64,000 nt of DNA from Fannyhessea vaginae DSM 15829 (GCF_000159235.2 NZ_ACGK02000004.1:1-64000), one strand, 5' to 3'; shown: positions 1 to 11,954, counted from the stretch's first letter. The notes: a model not told the origin generated them from the sequence alone. Numbers and translations: made by a program.

Positions 1-478
1 TCTTGCTCATATGATCGCTGATCTGGATTCGCTTGGTTCGAAAAAATTGACGTATAAATACTTATATAAATTCGAATTTGCTTAGCTATCTTTTATGATT
101 TCTCAATCACAGTATCCAGTTTTCAAGGTTCAGTGTGCGCTCACGAGACAACGTAGCGTCTGTGCGGCGCGAGGAATTACTATACGCGAAACAATAGGCA
201 ATGTGTGCGAGAATTTAAGTCTTCACGCCATCGACACAATTAGGGAGGGAATCCATCAATTATTGGTGATGTATTATAGCTCTATAGATATTATAAGCTG
301 GTCTTTTATAACTTTGAACGGTAGATGAGATGTGAAAGACTTAGAAAGCAAAAACAATTCTATATCAATATATCTAAACCTACGCCTTGTTTCTTCATAA
401 TCTGTACATATTTTAGAAACAATTCCTACGGTGCTGAGTTTGTAAGCCTTTATCTACCGTACCGCGGACAACATATTT
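1..478. other. Gene-free left edge, possible rRNA operon leader
   Basis: No convincing gene is seen in these 478 bases. Read on the minus strand, positions 132-112 give the string TGAACCTTGAAAACTGGATAC split around a CTTGAAAACTG core. That core resembles the conserved sequence found in leaders or spacers of Gram-positive rRNA operons. A leftward promoter lies upstream at 290-318. Together these suggest a leader running out of the left edge toward a 16S gene, but no rRNA sequence is visible to confirm it. The 77- and 72-codon open frames on the plus strand here have no family resemblance and no strong ribosome-binding site. Confidence 0.35.
290..318 (-). promoter_or_regulatory. Leftward sigma-70-type promoter
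   Basis: On the minus strand a -35 element TTCAAA (318-313) is followed after exactly 17 bases by a perfect -10 TATAAT (295-290). A second TATAAT-like hexamer lies at 278-273. It points out of the window to the left, away from the phosphohexomutase gene, so it probably drives whatever lies beyond base 1. Confidence 0.5.
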
Positions 479-1933
479 CTAAAGCTTACTTTGGGCAAGC
501 GCGTATGCTGCGCGTAAGAGCTCGTTTCTTTCGGCTAAATTAGGCGCTTCGGCATAAATACGAACTGTAGGCTGTGTACGAGAAGGACGCAGCATAATCC
601 ATGATCCATCGTCAAACGCAAGACGTAAACCATCGGCATGGCTTACTGCACAAGGAGTTTTTTGCGCAATACTTGCAGGGTTAACGCCAGGTAGCATGGT
701 AGAAAATGTTTGCATTTTGGCTGGATCGAGGCGTAAATCTTTTCGGATATAGTCCATATTGCCTAGGTCAGAGCTCATCGTGGCAATAATTGTATGAAGT
801 GCCTCGTTTCTCATTTGCAGATAGCGAATTACAAGCAGCGACCCTAATATACCATCGCGCCATATACCAAAACCAGGAACACATATACCTGCATATTCAT
901 CAGAGGCTAATAAGACATCGCGTTCGGTAAGTTCATCGGCAATGCGCGCGTAACCTACGGGCACAATGCTTGTTTCGCAGTTAAGCCGTTCGGCAAGACG
1001 GCAGATTCTTACTGAGCTAGCCTGTGTAGTTACCACGCGTCCACGCTCGCCACAAAAGCGTACGAGAAAATCAAGAATACATGGAGCAATAAGGTGAAGC
1101 GGCACTTGCTGGGCTTCGTTATCTATTAAGCTAAAACGCATCCCGTCACCATCATAAATAACTGCTACATCAGCATGCACTGAGCGTAAAACTTCATAGC
1201 TATGCTTAGTCCACGGTTTAATTGGACAGGGATGTACGCCGCCAAAATCATCGCGCGTGTCTTGGCGTGTAGTAATGACTTTACAACCAAGAGCCTCAAA
1301 CAATTCGGCAGCAATGCCGCTTGTTGCTCCATGCATATAGTCGAGCACAACGGTAAGTGGACGGTACAAACCATGTGGTGCCATGTTTTTTACAAAGGTA
1401 AGAATCTCTTTTTTATAGAGCGAACGCACATCTTGACGCGGGGCATTGCTCGTGTGATCAAGGTCTTCTAAAGCAATTTCGTGATTGGTAAGTGCTGTGA
1501 TAAGCTGTTGCGTTTCATCGGGAATTGCCTGTTCAACAAGGCCGTCAAGCTGAGACCATATGTTAGCAGCAACAAGGCCGCCTCCACGCGCGCGCAACAC
1601 GACGCCGCCGTAAGTTCCCGCATAATCGGCACCAGAAAGCATAATACCCAGTGCATAAGAGGAATCGCTCATCATAAAACTTATCATGGGAGTTGTTACC
1701 GCATAATTCAAAACGCGAACATAAAATCCCTGATCGGCCATCGTCGCAGCTACAACATAGGCAAGCATGCGCGATTGACTTCTGGTGTCATAGCCTACAA
1801 GAATAGTTGAGCGAGTTTTTTCAGCCTCATATATACGAGCAAGCGTCAGAGCAACACTATAAAGAGCTTGAGGTGTGAAAGCTTCATCAAAACGAGCATG
1901 CCAGCCATTAGATCCAAAATGTACAATATTCAT
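479..1933 (-). CDS. Phosphohexomutase-family protein with degraded active site
   Basis: A 484-residue protein with the overall layout of the alpha-D-phosphohexomutases (phosphoglucomutase/phosphomannomutase). All four signature regions can be placed, but each is altered. The catalytic serine loop (usually TASHNP followed by YNG) reads SGADYAGTYGG at residues 100-110, with no serine-histidine pair. The metal loop (usually DGDxDR) reads DGDGMR at 261-266. The sugar loop reads DEYAG at 345-349. The phosphate loop (usually RPSGTEP) reads RPSRTQP near 450. It sits just downstream of galU, where a glucose-1-phosphate-forming mutase would make sense. By eye it may be inactive or have changed chemistry. 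The ATG start has only a weak AGGT ribosome site. Confidence 0.75.
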   Translation of the reverse strand: MNIVHFGSNGWHARFDEAFTPQALYSVALTLARIYEAEKTRSTILVGYDTRSQSRMLAYVVAATMADQGFYVRVLNYAVTTPMISFMMSDSSYALGIMLSGADYAGTYGGVVLRARGGGLVAANIWSQLDGLVEQAIPDETQQLITALTNHEIALEDLDHTSNAPRQDVRSLYKKEILTFVKNMAPHGLYRPLTVVLDYMHGATSGIAAELFEALGCKVITTRQDTRDDFGGVHPCPIKPWTKHSYEVLRSVHADVAVIYDGDGMRFSLIDNEAQQVPLHLIAPCILDFLVRFCGERGRVVTTQASSVRICRLAERLNCETSIVPVGYARIADELTERDVLLASDEYAGICVPGFGIWRDGILGSLLVIRYLQMRNEALHTIIATMSSDLGNMDYIRKDLRLDPAKMQTFSTMLPGVNPASIAQKTPCAVSHADGLRLAFDDGSWIMLRPSRTQPTVRIYAEAPNLAERNELLRAAYALAQSKL

Positions 1934-2065
1934 TTCGATTACCTAAAAACGTTCTGGCTCGATTGTTGCAAAATGCACCGATTATAGAATGTATTGACAC
2001 ATATAATGCCAAATCTATGATCACGTTCGTTGCTGTTTTCATTGCTGTCTTTATCGTACTATCCA

Positions 2066-2983
2066 CTACAGTGCCGATTTTAAAACTGAGAGAGCGTCAT
2101 CATTAAGAGCCTCAATGAACTTTGGACGAATCTCGGGATTAAGCAGAGCTATACGAGCGTTTGTTGCAGCCCAAGCGGCTGGAGTTCCCGTGTCGCAACC
2201 TTCGTTAATGTCGACAACCAGTGCGTACATTTCTTCTTCGGCAAGCACGCGCTCCATAGCATCGGTAAGCTGAATTTCTCCGCCAGCGCCCACGCCTTGA
2301 GTTGCAAGCAGCTCCATTACGCGTGGAGTCAGCAAATAACGGCCAACAATAAAAAGATGACTAGGCGCTTCTTCGGGCTTGGGCTTTTCGACCAAACCAG
2401 AAATCTTCCAAACAGCACCTTCTTCATCTGCGGCAGCACCTTCATAACCTTTAAGCGTGCCTACCTGTTTGCCTGCAATGATACCGTACCTACTTACCTG
2501 ATCTTGGGGAACACAAGCAACCGCAATAACAGACGCTCCTGCGTGTTCGTCTGAAATTTGTTTCATGCGCACGCACATTTGACGATCGGGAACAAAATAA
2601 TCGCCTAACAACACAAAAAAGCGTTCGTCGTTGGTATAAGGAGCTGCACAATGAACTGCATGACCTAGGCCTAACGGCTTATCTTGATATACAAAGTTTA
2701 TAGGCAAAGATTCAGATTCTTGTACCATTTGAGCTTCTGCATTCTTTGCGCGATCGTTTAAATACCGCTCAAGAATTTCGTTATGCTGGAAATAAGAATC
2801 TATCTGAGGCTTTTCGTGAGAATTGATAATAACTACACCGTCAACGTCATCGGGCTCAAGCGCTTCTTCTACGACATATTGAATAACGGGTTTGTTAAGA
2901 ACCGGCAATAATTCCTTTGGAGTTACTTTAGTAGCAGGTAAAAAGCGAGTACCAAGTCCTGCCGCAGGAATAATGGCCTTCAT
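2066..2983 (-). CDS. galU: UTP-glucose-1-phosphate uridylyltransferase
   Basis: This cytoplasmic enzyme makes UDP-glucose from UTP and glucose-1-phosphate for glycan and glycolipid synthesis. The 305-residue protein opens with the nucleotidyltransferase signature GLGTRFLPATK followed by PKE, then the VVEEAL region, LGDYF for the metal-binding aspartate, and GGEIQLTDA near the C terminus. All are typical of bacterial GalU, and the length is normal. I chose the internal ATG in front of the KAIIPAAG motif because AAAGGA stands at proper distance. A longer frame adds ten residues with no family support. The downstream neighbour is the odd phosphohexomutase, 132 bases away. Confidence 0.95.
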   Translation of the reverse strand: MKAIIPAAGLGTRFLPATKVTPKELLPVLNKPVIQYVVEEALEPDDVDGVVIINSHEKPQIDSYFQHNEILERYLNDRAKNAEAQMVQESESLPINFVYQDKPLGLGHAVHCAAPYTNDERFFVLLGDYFVPDRQMCVRMKQISDEHAGASVIAVACVPQDQVSRYGIIAGKQVGTLKGYEGAAADEEGAVWKISGLVEKPKPEEAPSHLFIVGRYLLTPRVMELLATQGVGAGGEIQLTDAMERVLAEEEMYALVVDINEGCDTGTPAAWAATNARIALLNPEIRPKFIEALNDDALSVLKSAL

Positions 2984-3174
2984 AGTGGTTCCTTTCTTAC
3001 ACGGTGATTGCACCGATACACAAATGCACGGATAATTTTTATGCCTTATTAGTTTGCATAAAAGAATATGTATGCATAAAAGTTTATACTAACCGTATAT
3101 CTATTTGATACGGTAGCACAAAACAGACAAAAGTACTAAAGTCCCCGAAAGGCTTCTATACCAATAGTTTTCTA

Positions 3175-3597
3175 CTATTCCTCAATAGTTATGCCTTGCT
3201 TATCCAAATAGGCAAGCCACCTGTTCTGTGTGTCAGTGGAAATAGCATGCTCCATAAGACAAGCTTCGTTATCGGCAATTTCGCTTGTTACACCTAAATC
3301 CTGCACCAAAAATGAACGAATCATACGATGGCAACGCCAAATATGAGCAGCATATTCTTTACCTGTAGTGGTTAGCTGAATGCGACCATAACGATTCTGT
3401 TCAACGTAGCCGTTTTCTTTGAGAACATTTAGTGCTTTATTAACGCTTGCTTTTGAAACTTCAAGCTGATCTGCAACGTCTTTTGATCGAATCCCATCAA
3501 AAGCATTTTCTTCCTGCATGATGCGGTATATAGTTTCTAAATAATCTTCGCTCGCCATGGTTAAGCGATGCCACGCGTTTTCTGTCGTGTTGGACAT
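3175..3597 (-). CDS. DtxR/MntR-family metal-dependent repressor
   Basis: A 140-residue regulator with an N-terminal winged helix (EDYLETIYRI, then SKDVADQLEVSKASVNKAL) and a metal-binding dimerisation domain; there is no C-terminal SH3-like domain, so it has the short MntR build. The metal ligands look mixed. The first helix has aspartate as in Bacillus MntR (EDY), where iron-type DtxR has methionine, but the last helix reads EACLMEH like the DtxR form with a cysteine. The RCHRM histidine is also present. It should repress manganese or iron uptake genes when metal is plentiful; no such genes are in the window. The start follows AGGGAG. Confidence 0.88.
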   Translation of the reverse strand: MSNTTENAWHRLTMASEDYLETIYRIMQEENAFDGIRSKDVADQLEVSKASVNKALNVLKENGYVEQNRYGRIQLTTTGKEYAAHIWRCHRMIRSFLVQDLGVTSEIADNEACLMEHAISTDTQNRWLAYLDKQGITIEE

Positions 3598-3756
3598 AGT
3601 CTCTCTCCCTATGCAATGAATCCCCATCCAATATTGCACACTGTAATACGTCTTTAGGACATGTACCACATATAGTTATTTTATTTCATTGTAATTAAAG
3701 ATCTGCGTCAGCACACATTTTAATCGCTTAAGGCGTGAATTGTATACATAAAATGC

Positions 3757-5037
3757 CTACATTTCTTCGTCTGCTACCTGCAACCTTTGAATATGAGCGC
3801 CCAACTTCTGTAGTTTTGGAACAAAGTTTTCATATCCTCTATCAATATGCTGTATCGCAGAAACCGTAGTATAACCGTCTGCTACAAGACCCGCCATCAC
3901 GAGCGCGGCACCTCCGCGCAAATCGGGCGATTTAACATCGGTACCAGAGAAATGAGAAATTCCGTGAATAACGGCATGGTGACCTTCAAGACGAATATCG
4001 GCACCCATACGCTGTAGCTCACTTGCAAACATGAAACGGTTTTCAAATACATTTTCGGTTACAACACAACTTGAGTTACCAAGAGCCAAAAGACAGACGG
4101 TTTGCGCCTGCATGTCAGTGGGAAAACCAGGATACGGTAATGTTTGGATATCAACAGAATTGATAGGCTGTTTGCGTTGAACACGTACAAAATCGTTTCC
4201 TTGTTCGATGGACAAACCCATCATCTCGTACTTTTTTAATACAAGTGATAAATGCTTAGGATTAAATCCTTTAACTTCAACGGGATCTCCGCATAAACCG
4301 CCAAGCGCAATAAATGTTCCTGCTTCAATACGATCGCCAACCACCTTATGGCATTCGACAGGATGAAGCTCCTCTGATACGCCCTCGATCTCGATAATGG
4401 GCGTACCTGCTCCTTTAATTTTTGCACCCATTTCTTGAAGAAAGTTAGCCAAGTCAACAATTTCGGGCTCACGAGCAGCATTTTCAATGGTGGTTACACC
4501 TTGCGCATGCACAGAAGCCATCATAAGATTTTCGGTTGCACCAACACTTGGAAATTCCAAAGAAACCAGGGTGCCGCGAAGTCCGTGCTCATCCTTGGCA
4601 TGAATATTACCGTGGTTAATATCAAAGGTAACTCCCAAGGCTTCTAAACCTAAAATATGCATATCGATTTTTCGAGCACCAATATTGCAGCCGCCTGGCA
4701 TAGCAACAACAACCTTATGGAAACGAGCAAGAAGAGGCCCTAAAACAGCAGTTGAAGCACGCATTTGAGCAACAAGATGATAAGGTGCATCCCAACGGTT
4801 AATATTGGTTGTATCAATTTCGAGTTCGTGTAAATTTTTTACCGTAATTTTAGCACCTAAATAGGTAAGTACTTTACCCATTACATGCACATCAGAAATA
4901 TCAGGTACATTGGTAAGCGTGGTAACGCCAGGAGCCAATATAGTTGCAGCCATAAGCTTGAGCGCGGAATTTTTTGCTCCTTCAACAGCCACTTCTCCTG
5001 TTATAGGATAGCCGCCTTCAACACGTATGACTTCCAT
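3757..5037 (-). CDS. murA: UDP-N-acetylglucosamine 1-carboxyvinyltransferase
   Basis: MurA performs the first committed step of peptidoglycan synthesis, transferring enolpyruvate from phosphoenolpyruvate to UDP-GlcNAc. The 426-residue protein has the conserved KN pair at residues 22-23 and the active-site loop PGGCNIGAR with the reactive cysteine at residue 117, so it is the fosfomycin-sensitive form. The late motifs PGFPTDMQAQ, ENRFMF and DLRGGAALV are complete. A strong AAGGAGG precedes the ATG. It lies downstream of the ATP synthase operon but a terminator separates them, so it probably has its own promoter in 5038-5155. Confidence 0.96.
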   Translation of the reverse strand: MEVIRVEGGYPITGEVAVEGAKNSALKLMAATILAPGVTTLTNVPDISDVHVMGKVLTYLGAKITVKNLHELEIDTTNINRWDAPYHLVAQMRASTAVLGPLLARFHKVVVAMPGGCNIGARKIDMHILGLEALGVTFDINHGNIHAKDEHGLRGTLVSLEFPSVGATENLMMASVHAQGVTTIENAAREPEIVDLANFLQEMGAKIKGAGTPIIEIEGVSEELHPVECHKVVGDRIEAGTFIALGGLCGDPVEVKGFNPKHLSLVLKKYEMMGLSIEQGNDFVRVQRKQPINSVDIQTLPYPGFPTDMQAQTVCLLALGNSSCVVTENVFENRFMFASELQRMGADIRLEGHHAVIHGISHFSGTDVKSPDLRGGAALVMAGLVADGYTTVSAIQHIDRGYENFVPKLQKLGAHIQRLQVADEEM

Positions 5038-5157
5038 ACTTCCTCCTTGAATATACTTATGTCTAAGGTTTAGTATCTATGCTTATTTTACTCCCAAAAT
5101 GCAGCAGCTGCACATTTTCCCGCCCGCAAAAAGAAGCTTAAAATATGCGTGAAGAAG

Positions 5158-5191
5158 AATAACAAAAGAGCATTGCATATGCAATGCTCTT
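5158..5191 (-). terminator. Terminator of the ATP synthase operon
   Basis: A perfect inverted repeat with 13-base arms (AAGAGCATTGCAT and its complement) occupies 5166-5191. On the minus strand it is followed by a T-rich stretch (TTTGTTATT). It is about 65 bases past the atpC stop codon and ends the operon before murA. Confidence 0.8.
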
Positions 5192-5255
5192 AAGCGTTAT
5201 AAACGTAACTTACGCATATATAAAATGAATGCAACAACAATAAACTAAAGAAATA

Positions 5256-5681
5256 TTAACCCTCTCTTAGTTTTTGTTCTTCCTTTAGAAGCATATTACA
5301 CCATTTGATTTTTTGTTCGTAATAGGCACTACGGTTATCACTGTCATCCAAATTTTCAAGCGCATCAAGTGCTTTTTGTCTGGTTTCAGTAACCACATCG
5401 GGATCAATATCATTTGCAAGACGGGCATGATCGGCAAGAATAATAACACCATCAGGACCAATTTCGGCATAGCCTCCCGATACCACAACGTTATCAGTGC
5501 CGCCACCATCTTCATCAAGATGGTGCAGGCGTACAACACCATCACCAAGCGAACAAATTTCGTTTGCATGACCAGGCCACACGCCAAGCTCACCGTTTTT
5601 TGTAACCAAAATGAGACTCTTGACGAGACCTTCATATATGAGTTTGTCAGGTCGAACAAATTGGCATGTTAACTCGGCCAT
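5256..5681 (-). CDS. atpC: ATP synthase F1 subunit epsilon
   Basis: The 141-residue protein has the epsilon beta-sandwich at the front (CQFVRPDKLIYEG, GELGVWPGHA, VSGGYAEIGPDGVIILAD) and a C-terminal helical part rich in charged residues. Epsilon sits in the central stalk and restrains ATP hydrolysis. The start before AELTCQF follows GGGAG; an upstream TTG would add six residues and overlap the ribosome site. It is the last gene of the operon, 37 bases after atpD. Confidence 0.93.
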   Translation of the reverse strand: MAELTCQFVRPDKLIYEGLVKSLILVTKNGELGVWPGHANEICSLGDGVVRLHHLDEDGGGTDNVVVSGGYAEIGPDGVIILADHARLANDIDPDVVTETRQKALDALENLDDSDNRSAYYEQKIKWCNMLLKEEQKLREG

Positions 5682-5718
5682 TGTGATTGTATCTCCCAAT
5701 TCGTGTAGTAAAACTTAC

Positions 5719-8108
<2,390 letters not shown>

Positions 8109-8114
8109 AAGACG

Positions 8115-9770
8115 TTACTCCTGCTCCGCGCTCTGCTCAGCTTCTTCGGCTTGAGCTGTATATTCCGCTTGCTCAATAACGTCTACCGAAACCTCTTTAT
8201 TGGCATGCTTAAGCATAAACCGCTCTTTAAACTCTGTAAGTGCAGCTTTAATTTGTGCTGCAAGTTCATCGTCGATCTTTTGTGCGACAACTTTTTGACG
8301 AATGTCGTCGTGCTCAAGTTTCATAAATTCTGCCAGCTCATCTCTAAAGAGAGGAACATGAACAAGGTCAATATCATCGAGGAAATCTTCCTTGGCAGCA
8401 TAAATGGTAAGAACCTGATCTGCTACGTCAAGCGCGTGATAGCGTGGTTGCTTAAGCATTTCGGTCATGTGTGCGCCATGAGTAAGCTGATACTGTGTGG
8501 TGGCGTCCAAATCGGAACCAAATTGCGAGAAAGCTTGCTTTTCACGATAACTTGCCAAATCAAGACGAAGCGTACCTGCAACTTGTTTCATAGATTTAAT
8601 TTGTGCAGCACCACCTACACGAGAAACGGAAATTCCAACGTCTACAGCAGGACGCTGACCCTGGAAGAAGAGGTTAGATTGCAAATAAATCTGACCATCG
8701 GTAATAGAAATTACGTTGGTTGGAATATAAGCCGAAACATCGCCCTCTTGAGTTTCAATGATAGGAAGTGCCGTAAGCGAACCTGCACCACGTGCATCAC
8801 TAAGTTTGCACGCGCGCTCAAGCAAACGAGAATGCAGATAGAAAATATCACCAGGATATGCCTCACGTCCAGGTGGACGATGCAATGTTAACGACATTTG
8901 TCTATATGCAACAGCTTGCTTTGAGAGGTCGTCATATACAACAAGCACATGACCACCAGGGTGGTTTTCATCTGCAGGATTACCGTTTACATCGTTATAC
9001 ATAAAGTACTCACCGATAGCAGCTCCCGACATAGGTGCAATGTATTGCAAAGGAGCCGAATCAGCTGCAGTAGCTGCAACAATAATTGTTTTATCAAGAA
9101 CACCTTTTTGATGAAGCGTCTCTCGAATAGAAGCAACGGTTGATGCCTTTTGACCAATAGCAACATAAATACAAATCATATCGGTGTTGAGCTGGTTAAC
9201 AATTGCATCAATAGCGATAGCTGTTTTACCTGTTTTTCTATCACCAATGATAAGCTCACGCTGCCCTCGACCAATTGGAACCATAGCATCAATTGCCAAA
9301 AGACCCGTTTGTACTGGTTCACATACAGGCTGGCGTTCCATAATTCCTGGTGCTTTAAATTCAATTGGACGTTCATGCGTAGTTGGAATTGCGCCCAAAC
9401 CATCGATAGGAACACCAAGCGGGTTAACCACGCGACCAAGCATAGCATGACCAACGGGAATAGACATAACGTGTCCTGTAGTACGACACTCGTCGCCTTC
9501 ACGAATTGAGTTAACATCGCCAAATAAAACGGCTCCAATTTCGTCTTCGTCTAGGTTTTGTGCAAGACCGTACACACTTTTGCCCGAGGATGAGCTGGTA
9601 AACTGCAACAGTTCGCCTGCCATAGCTGCTTTAAGGCCCGAGATATGGGCAATACCATCGCCGACCTCGGTAACAACTGATGCCTGTTGGCGATCTACAG
9701 TTGCATTAATTTGTGAGAGTTGACGACGAAGCCCGTCAATTATAAGGTCTGAACTTATTTTGTCAGTCAT
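8115..9770 (-). CDS. atpA: ATP synthase F1 subunit alpha
   Basis: Non-catalytic nucleotide-binding subunit, 551 residues. The P-loop GDRKTGKT is at residues 176-183, and the alpha hallmark [19 protein letters not shown] is complete. The C terminus has an acidic tail of about 30 residues ([10 protein letters not shown] at the end) that many alpha subunits lack. The ATG overlaps the atpH stop by one base (TAATG). Confidence 0.97.
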   Translation of the reverse strand: MTDKISSDLIIDGLRRQLSQINATVDRQQASVVTEVGDGIAHISGLKAAMAGELLQFTSSSSGKSVYGLAQNLDEDEIGAVLFGDVNSIREGDECRTTGHVMSIPVGHAMLGRVVNPLGVPIDGLGAIPTTHERPIEFKAPGIMERQPVCEPVQTGLLAIDAMVPIGRGQRELIIGDRKTGKTAIAIDAIVNQLNTDMICIYVAIGQKASTVASIRETLHQKGVLDKTIIVAATAADSAPLQYIAPMSGAAIGEYFMYNDVNGNPADENHPGGHVLVVYDDLSKQAVAYRQMSLTLHRPPGREAYPGDIFYLHSRLLERACKLSDARGAGSLTALPIIETQEGDVSAYIPTNVISITDGQIYLQSNLFFQGQRPAVDVGISVSRVGGAAQIKSMKQVAGTLRLDLASYREKQAFSQFGSDLDATTQYQLTHGAHMTEMLKQPRYHALDVADQVLTIYAAKEDFLDDIDLVHVPLFRDELAEFMKLEHDDIRQKVVAQKIDDELAAQIKAALTEFKERFMLKHANKEVSVDVIEQAEYTAQAEEAEQSAEQE

Positions 9771-10243
9771 TACATCTCACTTCCCGTGTACGTTTGAGAA
9801 AGTTTCTTTCTAATTGTTGCAAGCTGAGAACGAACAGACGCATCATAGCGATTACCTTTTACCTCAACGATAAGACCACCAATAATGGATTTATCAACAC
9901 GTTCTACGAGGAACACAGGCGCTTTTACAAGCTTTGACATGTAGTCACAAACTTTATTGCGAAGTTCGTCATCCATAGCAACAGCTGTGGTAACTGTCAC
10001 GAAAACAGTATTGTCATGCGTATCTAAGATATGCTTATATGCATTTTCTACGTTAGTTACCAAACCAAGATCGTTTGCATCGTACATTGCACGAATAGTT
10101 TCAAAAACCTCAGAAGAAAACTTAGCTGCATGCTTCCACTGCACAAGGTCATCATTTAAGCGACCTTCTTTTTGCGCAGCGTCCATCAATGCACGCGCGT
10201 ATTCCTCAGATTTGCGCTCGTCGCTATGCTTGCTCTTCGTCAT
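9770..10243 (-). CDS. atpH: ATP synthase F1 subunit delta
   Basis: A 157-residue peripheral-stalk protein that joins F1 to the b-subunit dimer. It has the family's C-terminal signature [22 protein letters not shown] split as IIGGLIVEV and [11 protein letters not shown]. The N-terminal helical domain ([17 protein letters not shown]) fits. I chose the ATG preceded by AGGT at eight bases; a GTG three codons upstream is too close to the GAGG. The gene start overlaps the end of atpF by 20 bases. Confidence 0.9.
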   Translation of the reverse strand: MTKSKHSDERKSEEYARALMDAAQKEGRLNDDLVQWKHAAKFSSEVFETIRAMYDANDLGLVTNVENAYKHILDTHDNTVFVTVTTAVAMDDELRNKVCDYMSKLVKAPVFLVERVDKSIIGGLIVEVKGNRYDASVRSQLATIRKKLSQTYTGSEM

Positions 10244-10862
10244 GTTTTGCACCTACCTCGTGGAGGTAATGTTCTGCAAGATCTCGTTGTTGTGCTTCAC
10301 TTAAACTATTTCCGATAATTTTGCCTGCAATTTCTACCGACAAATCAACAACAAAGCCAGAAAGCTCAATCATTGCCTTATGACGCTCTGTGGTAATTGC
10401 ATCACGTGCTTTCTCGATAAGACCCGAAGCATTACGCTGCGCATCAGCAAGAATGTGCTCGCGTTCTTGTTCGGCTTCGCGTTTTGCTGTTGCAATAATT
10501 TCGGCAGCTTTAATTTGTGCATCGCCGATTGTTTTAGCGCTTTCTTTACGATCTTGTTCCGCTTTAAGCTTTGCCTCTTCAGCGCTGTCAAGATCGCCTT
10601 TAATTTTGAGCTCGCGCTTTTCCATCATTTTTACGATAGAGGGCCACGCAAAACGAGCCATAATAAACCAAACGACTAAGAAAGCTGCAAGTGCCGGCAA
10701 AAATTCTGCAGGCTTAGGCAGAAGGATATCTGCTCCACCAGGTGTGGTTGCAAACGCCGAAGTTGCGCCGCACACCGAAGCTCCAAGCATCATCGAAACA
10801 GTGACACCTGCAGTTTTGGTAATCAACGAGTGATTGTAAAATTTCATGCCTTTACCTGACAT
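10224..10862 (-). CDS. atpF: ATP synthase Fo subunit b with N-terminal signal-like segment
   Basis: Peripheral stalk subunit, 212 residues, against about 160-180 in most bacteria. The usual single membrane helix (about residues 53-71, EFLPALAAFLVVWFIMARF) is followed by the long charged coiled coil. Ahead of it is another hydrophobic stretch (about 18-36) ending in SAFATT, which looks like a cleavable signal peptide. Such signal peptides would place the b subunit N terminus outside after processing. The start chosen is the ATG ten bases after AAGGA. It lies 13 bases after atpE. Confidence 0.88.
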   Translation of the reverse strand: MSGKGMKFYNHSLITKTAGVTVSMMLGASVCGATSAFATTPGGADILLPKPAEFLPALAAFLVVWFIMARFAWPSIVKMMEKRELKIKGDLDSAEEAKLKAEQDRKESAKTIGDAQIKAAEIIATAKREAEQEREHILADAQRNASGLIEKARDAITTERHKAMIELSGFVVDLSVEIAGKIIGNSLSEAQQRDLAEHYLHEVGAKHDEEQA

Positions 10863-10875
10863 TCTTGGTACATCC

Positions 10876-11070
10876 TTATTTAACAATAAGAGTTACAACA
10901 AAGCCGATCAATGCCAATGCTTCAATAAATGCAGACGCAAGAATGAAGGTGGTAAACAGACGACCTTGTACTTCTGGTTGGCGAGCCATAGATTTCATAG
11001 CACTTGATGCTGCCAAACCGATTCCTCCTGCAGCGCCCAAAACACATACTGCATATCCTAAAACACCCAC
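10876..11070 (-). CDS. atpE: ATP synthase Fo subunit c
   Basis: A 64-residue hairpin of two membrane helices that forms the rotor ring. The polar loop ARQPE is present, and the ion-binding carboxylate is Glu50 in SAFIEALALIG. There is no glutamine in the first helix and no serine after the glutamate, so the sodium-binding pattern of Na+-coupled enzymes is absent and proton coupling is likely. The start is a GTG with AAGGAGG just upstream. Confidence 0.93.
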   Translation of the reverse strand: MGVLGYAVCVLGAAGGIGLAASSAMKSMARQPEVQGRLFTTFILASAFIEALALIGFVVTLIVK

Positions 11071-11153
11071 AGTTCCTCCTTTTTCATTCGTTCTTTTATG
11101 AACGAGTCCACATTAATTGGCGCGCGCATGGACACACCAATATGTAATGCTGT

Positions 11154-11954
11154 CTAATGCTCGGATTCTACCAATTGAATATAGACGGTAGAAAGCAGCG
11201 TAAATACATATGCTTGAATTACCGCAACAAGTATTTCAACCATATATATAGCTAACAATACTCCAACCCAAAAAATTGAAGTTGAAGCATTTGCCATTGT
11301 CTGAGCGGTAACATCTTGCAGCATGGGTTCGACAAACAATGCAGCAAGTACTGCAAACGTACCCATAACAACGTGTCCTGCAAACATATTACAAAATAAA
11401 CGAACAGCCAAAGTAATAAGGCGTAAAAATGTAGAGAACGCTTCGATTATACCCAAGAGCAACTGTAAAGGAAGTGCAACGCCTTCGGGGGCTAGGCTTT
11501 TAATGTAACCCCACACTCCTTTAAGTTTACAACCAACTACTACAAAATAGCAAAATGAGCAGGTTGCAACAGCAATAGTTACACCCATAGTTCCTGTTCC
11601 AGGTTTACAGCCAGGAATAAGACCCATCAAATTATTAAATAACACAAAGAAAAAAACTGTCGCAAGAAAAGGAAAGTGTTTTTTCCACGTTGCACCTAAC
11701 ACACTTTTGCACATGTCATTTCTAACAAAGTCAATAGCGAGTTCAACAAGATTTACAAACCAACCGTGAGGAACAAAACTCTCCGCTTGACGTTTTTTAA
11801 ACTGAAATATAACAACAACATAGACGATGATTGCAACAAACATCCAAAAAATGTACTGCGTCATACCCCATGAACTTGAACCAAAAACCGTCTGAGCCAT
11901 AAAACTGTTAATAAGCTCATCCATAGCTTCCGATAAGTTAGACAGCGGATTCAT
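11154..11954 (-). CDS. atpB: ATP synthase Fo subunit a
   Basis: Integral membrane stator subunit, 266 residues with five to six hydrophobic helices. The essential arginine is Arg185 in TLAVRLFCNMFAGH, the strongest family signature. The segment FNNLMGLIPG is also typical. It forms the half-channels for protons against the c ring. Its start overlaps the 3' end of the upstream small membrane gene by 17 bases, and atpE follows 83 bases on. Confidence 0.95.
   Translation of the reverse strand: MNPLSNLSEAMDELINSFMAQTVFGSSSWGMTQYIFWMFVAIIVYVVVIFQFKKRQAESFVPHGWFVNLVELAIDFVRNDMCKSVLGATWKKHFPFLATVFFFVLFNNLMGLIPGCKPGTGTMGVTIAVATCSFCYFVVVGCKLKGVWGYIKSLAPEGVALPLQLLLGIIEAFSTFLRLITLAVRLFCNMFAGHVVMGTFAVLAALFVEPMLQDVTAQTMANASTSIFWVGVLLAIYMVEILVAVIQAYVFTLLSTVYIQLVESEH

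Noticed and set aside
1973..2030. Plus-strand promoter (TTGACA with TATGAT at 16 bases) between the mutase and galU
   Set aside because: It fits the consensus, but no gene, hairpin or terminator follows in that direction before galU antisense. It may be chance or a small RNA start.
8151..8891. 246-codon open frame on the plus strand inside atpA
   Set aside because: It lies opposite a fully conserved atpA frame, has a Cys- and Asn-rich composition with no domain, and lacks a ribosome site. It is a shadow frame.
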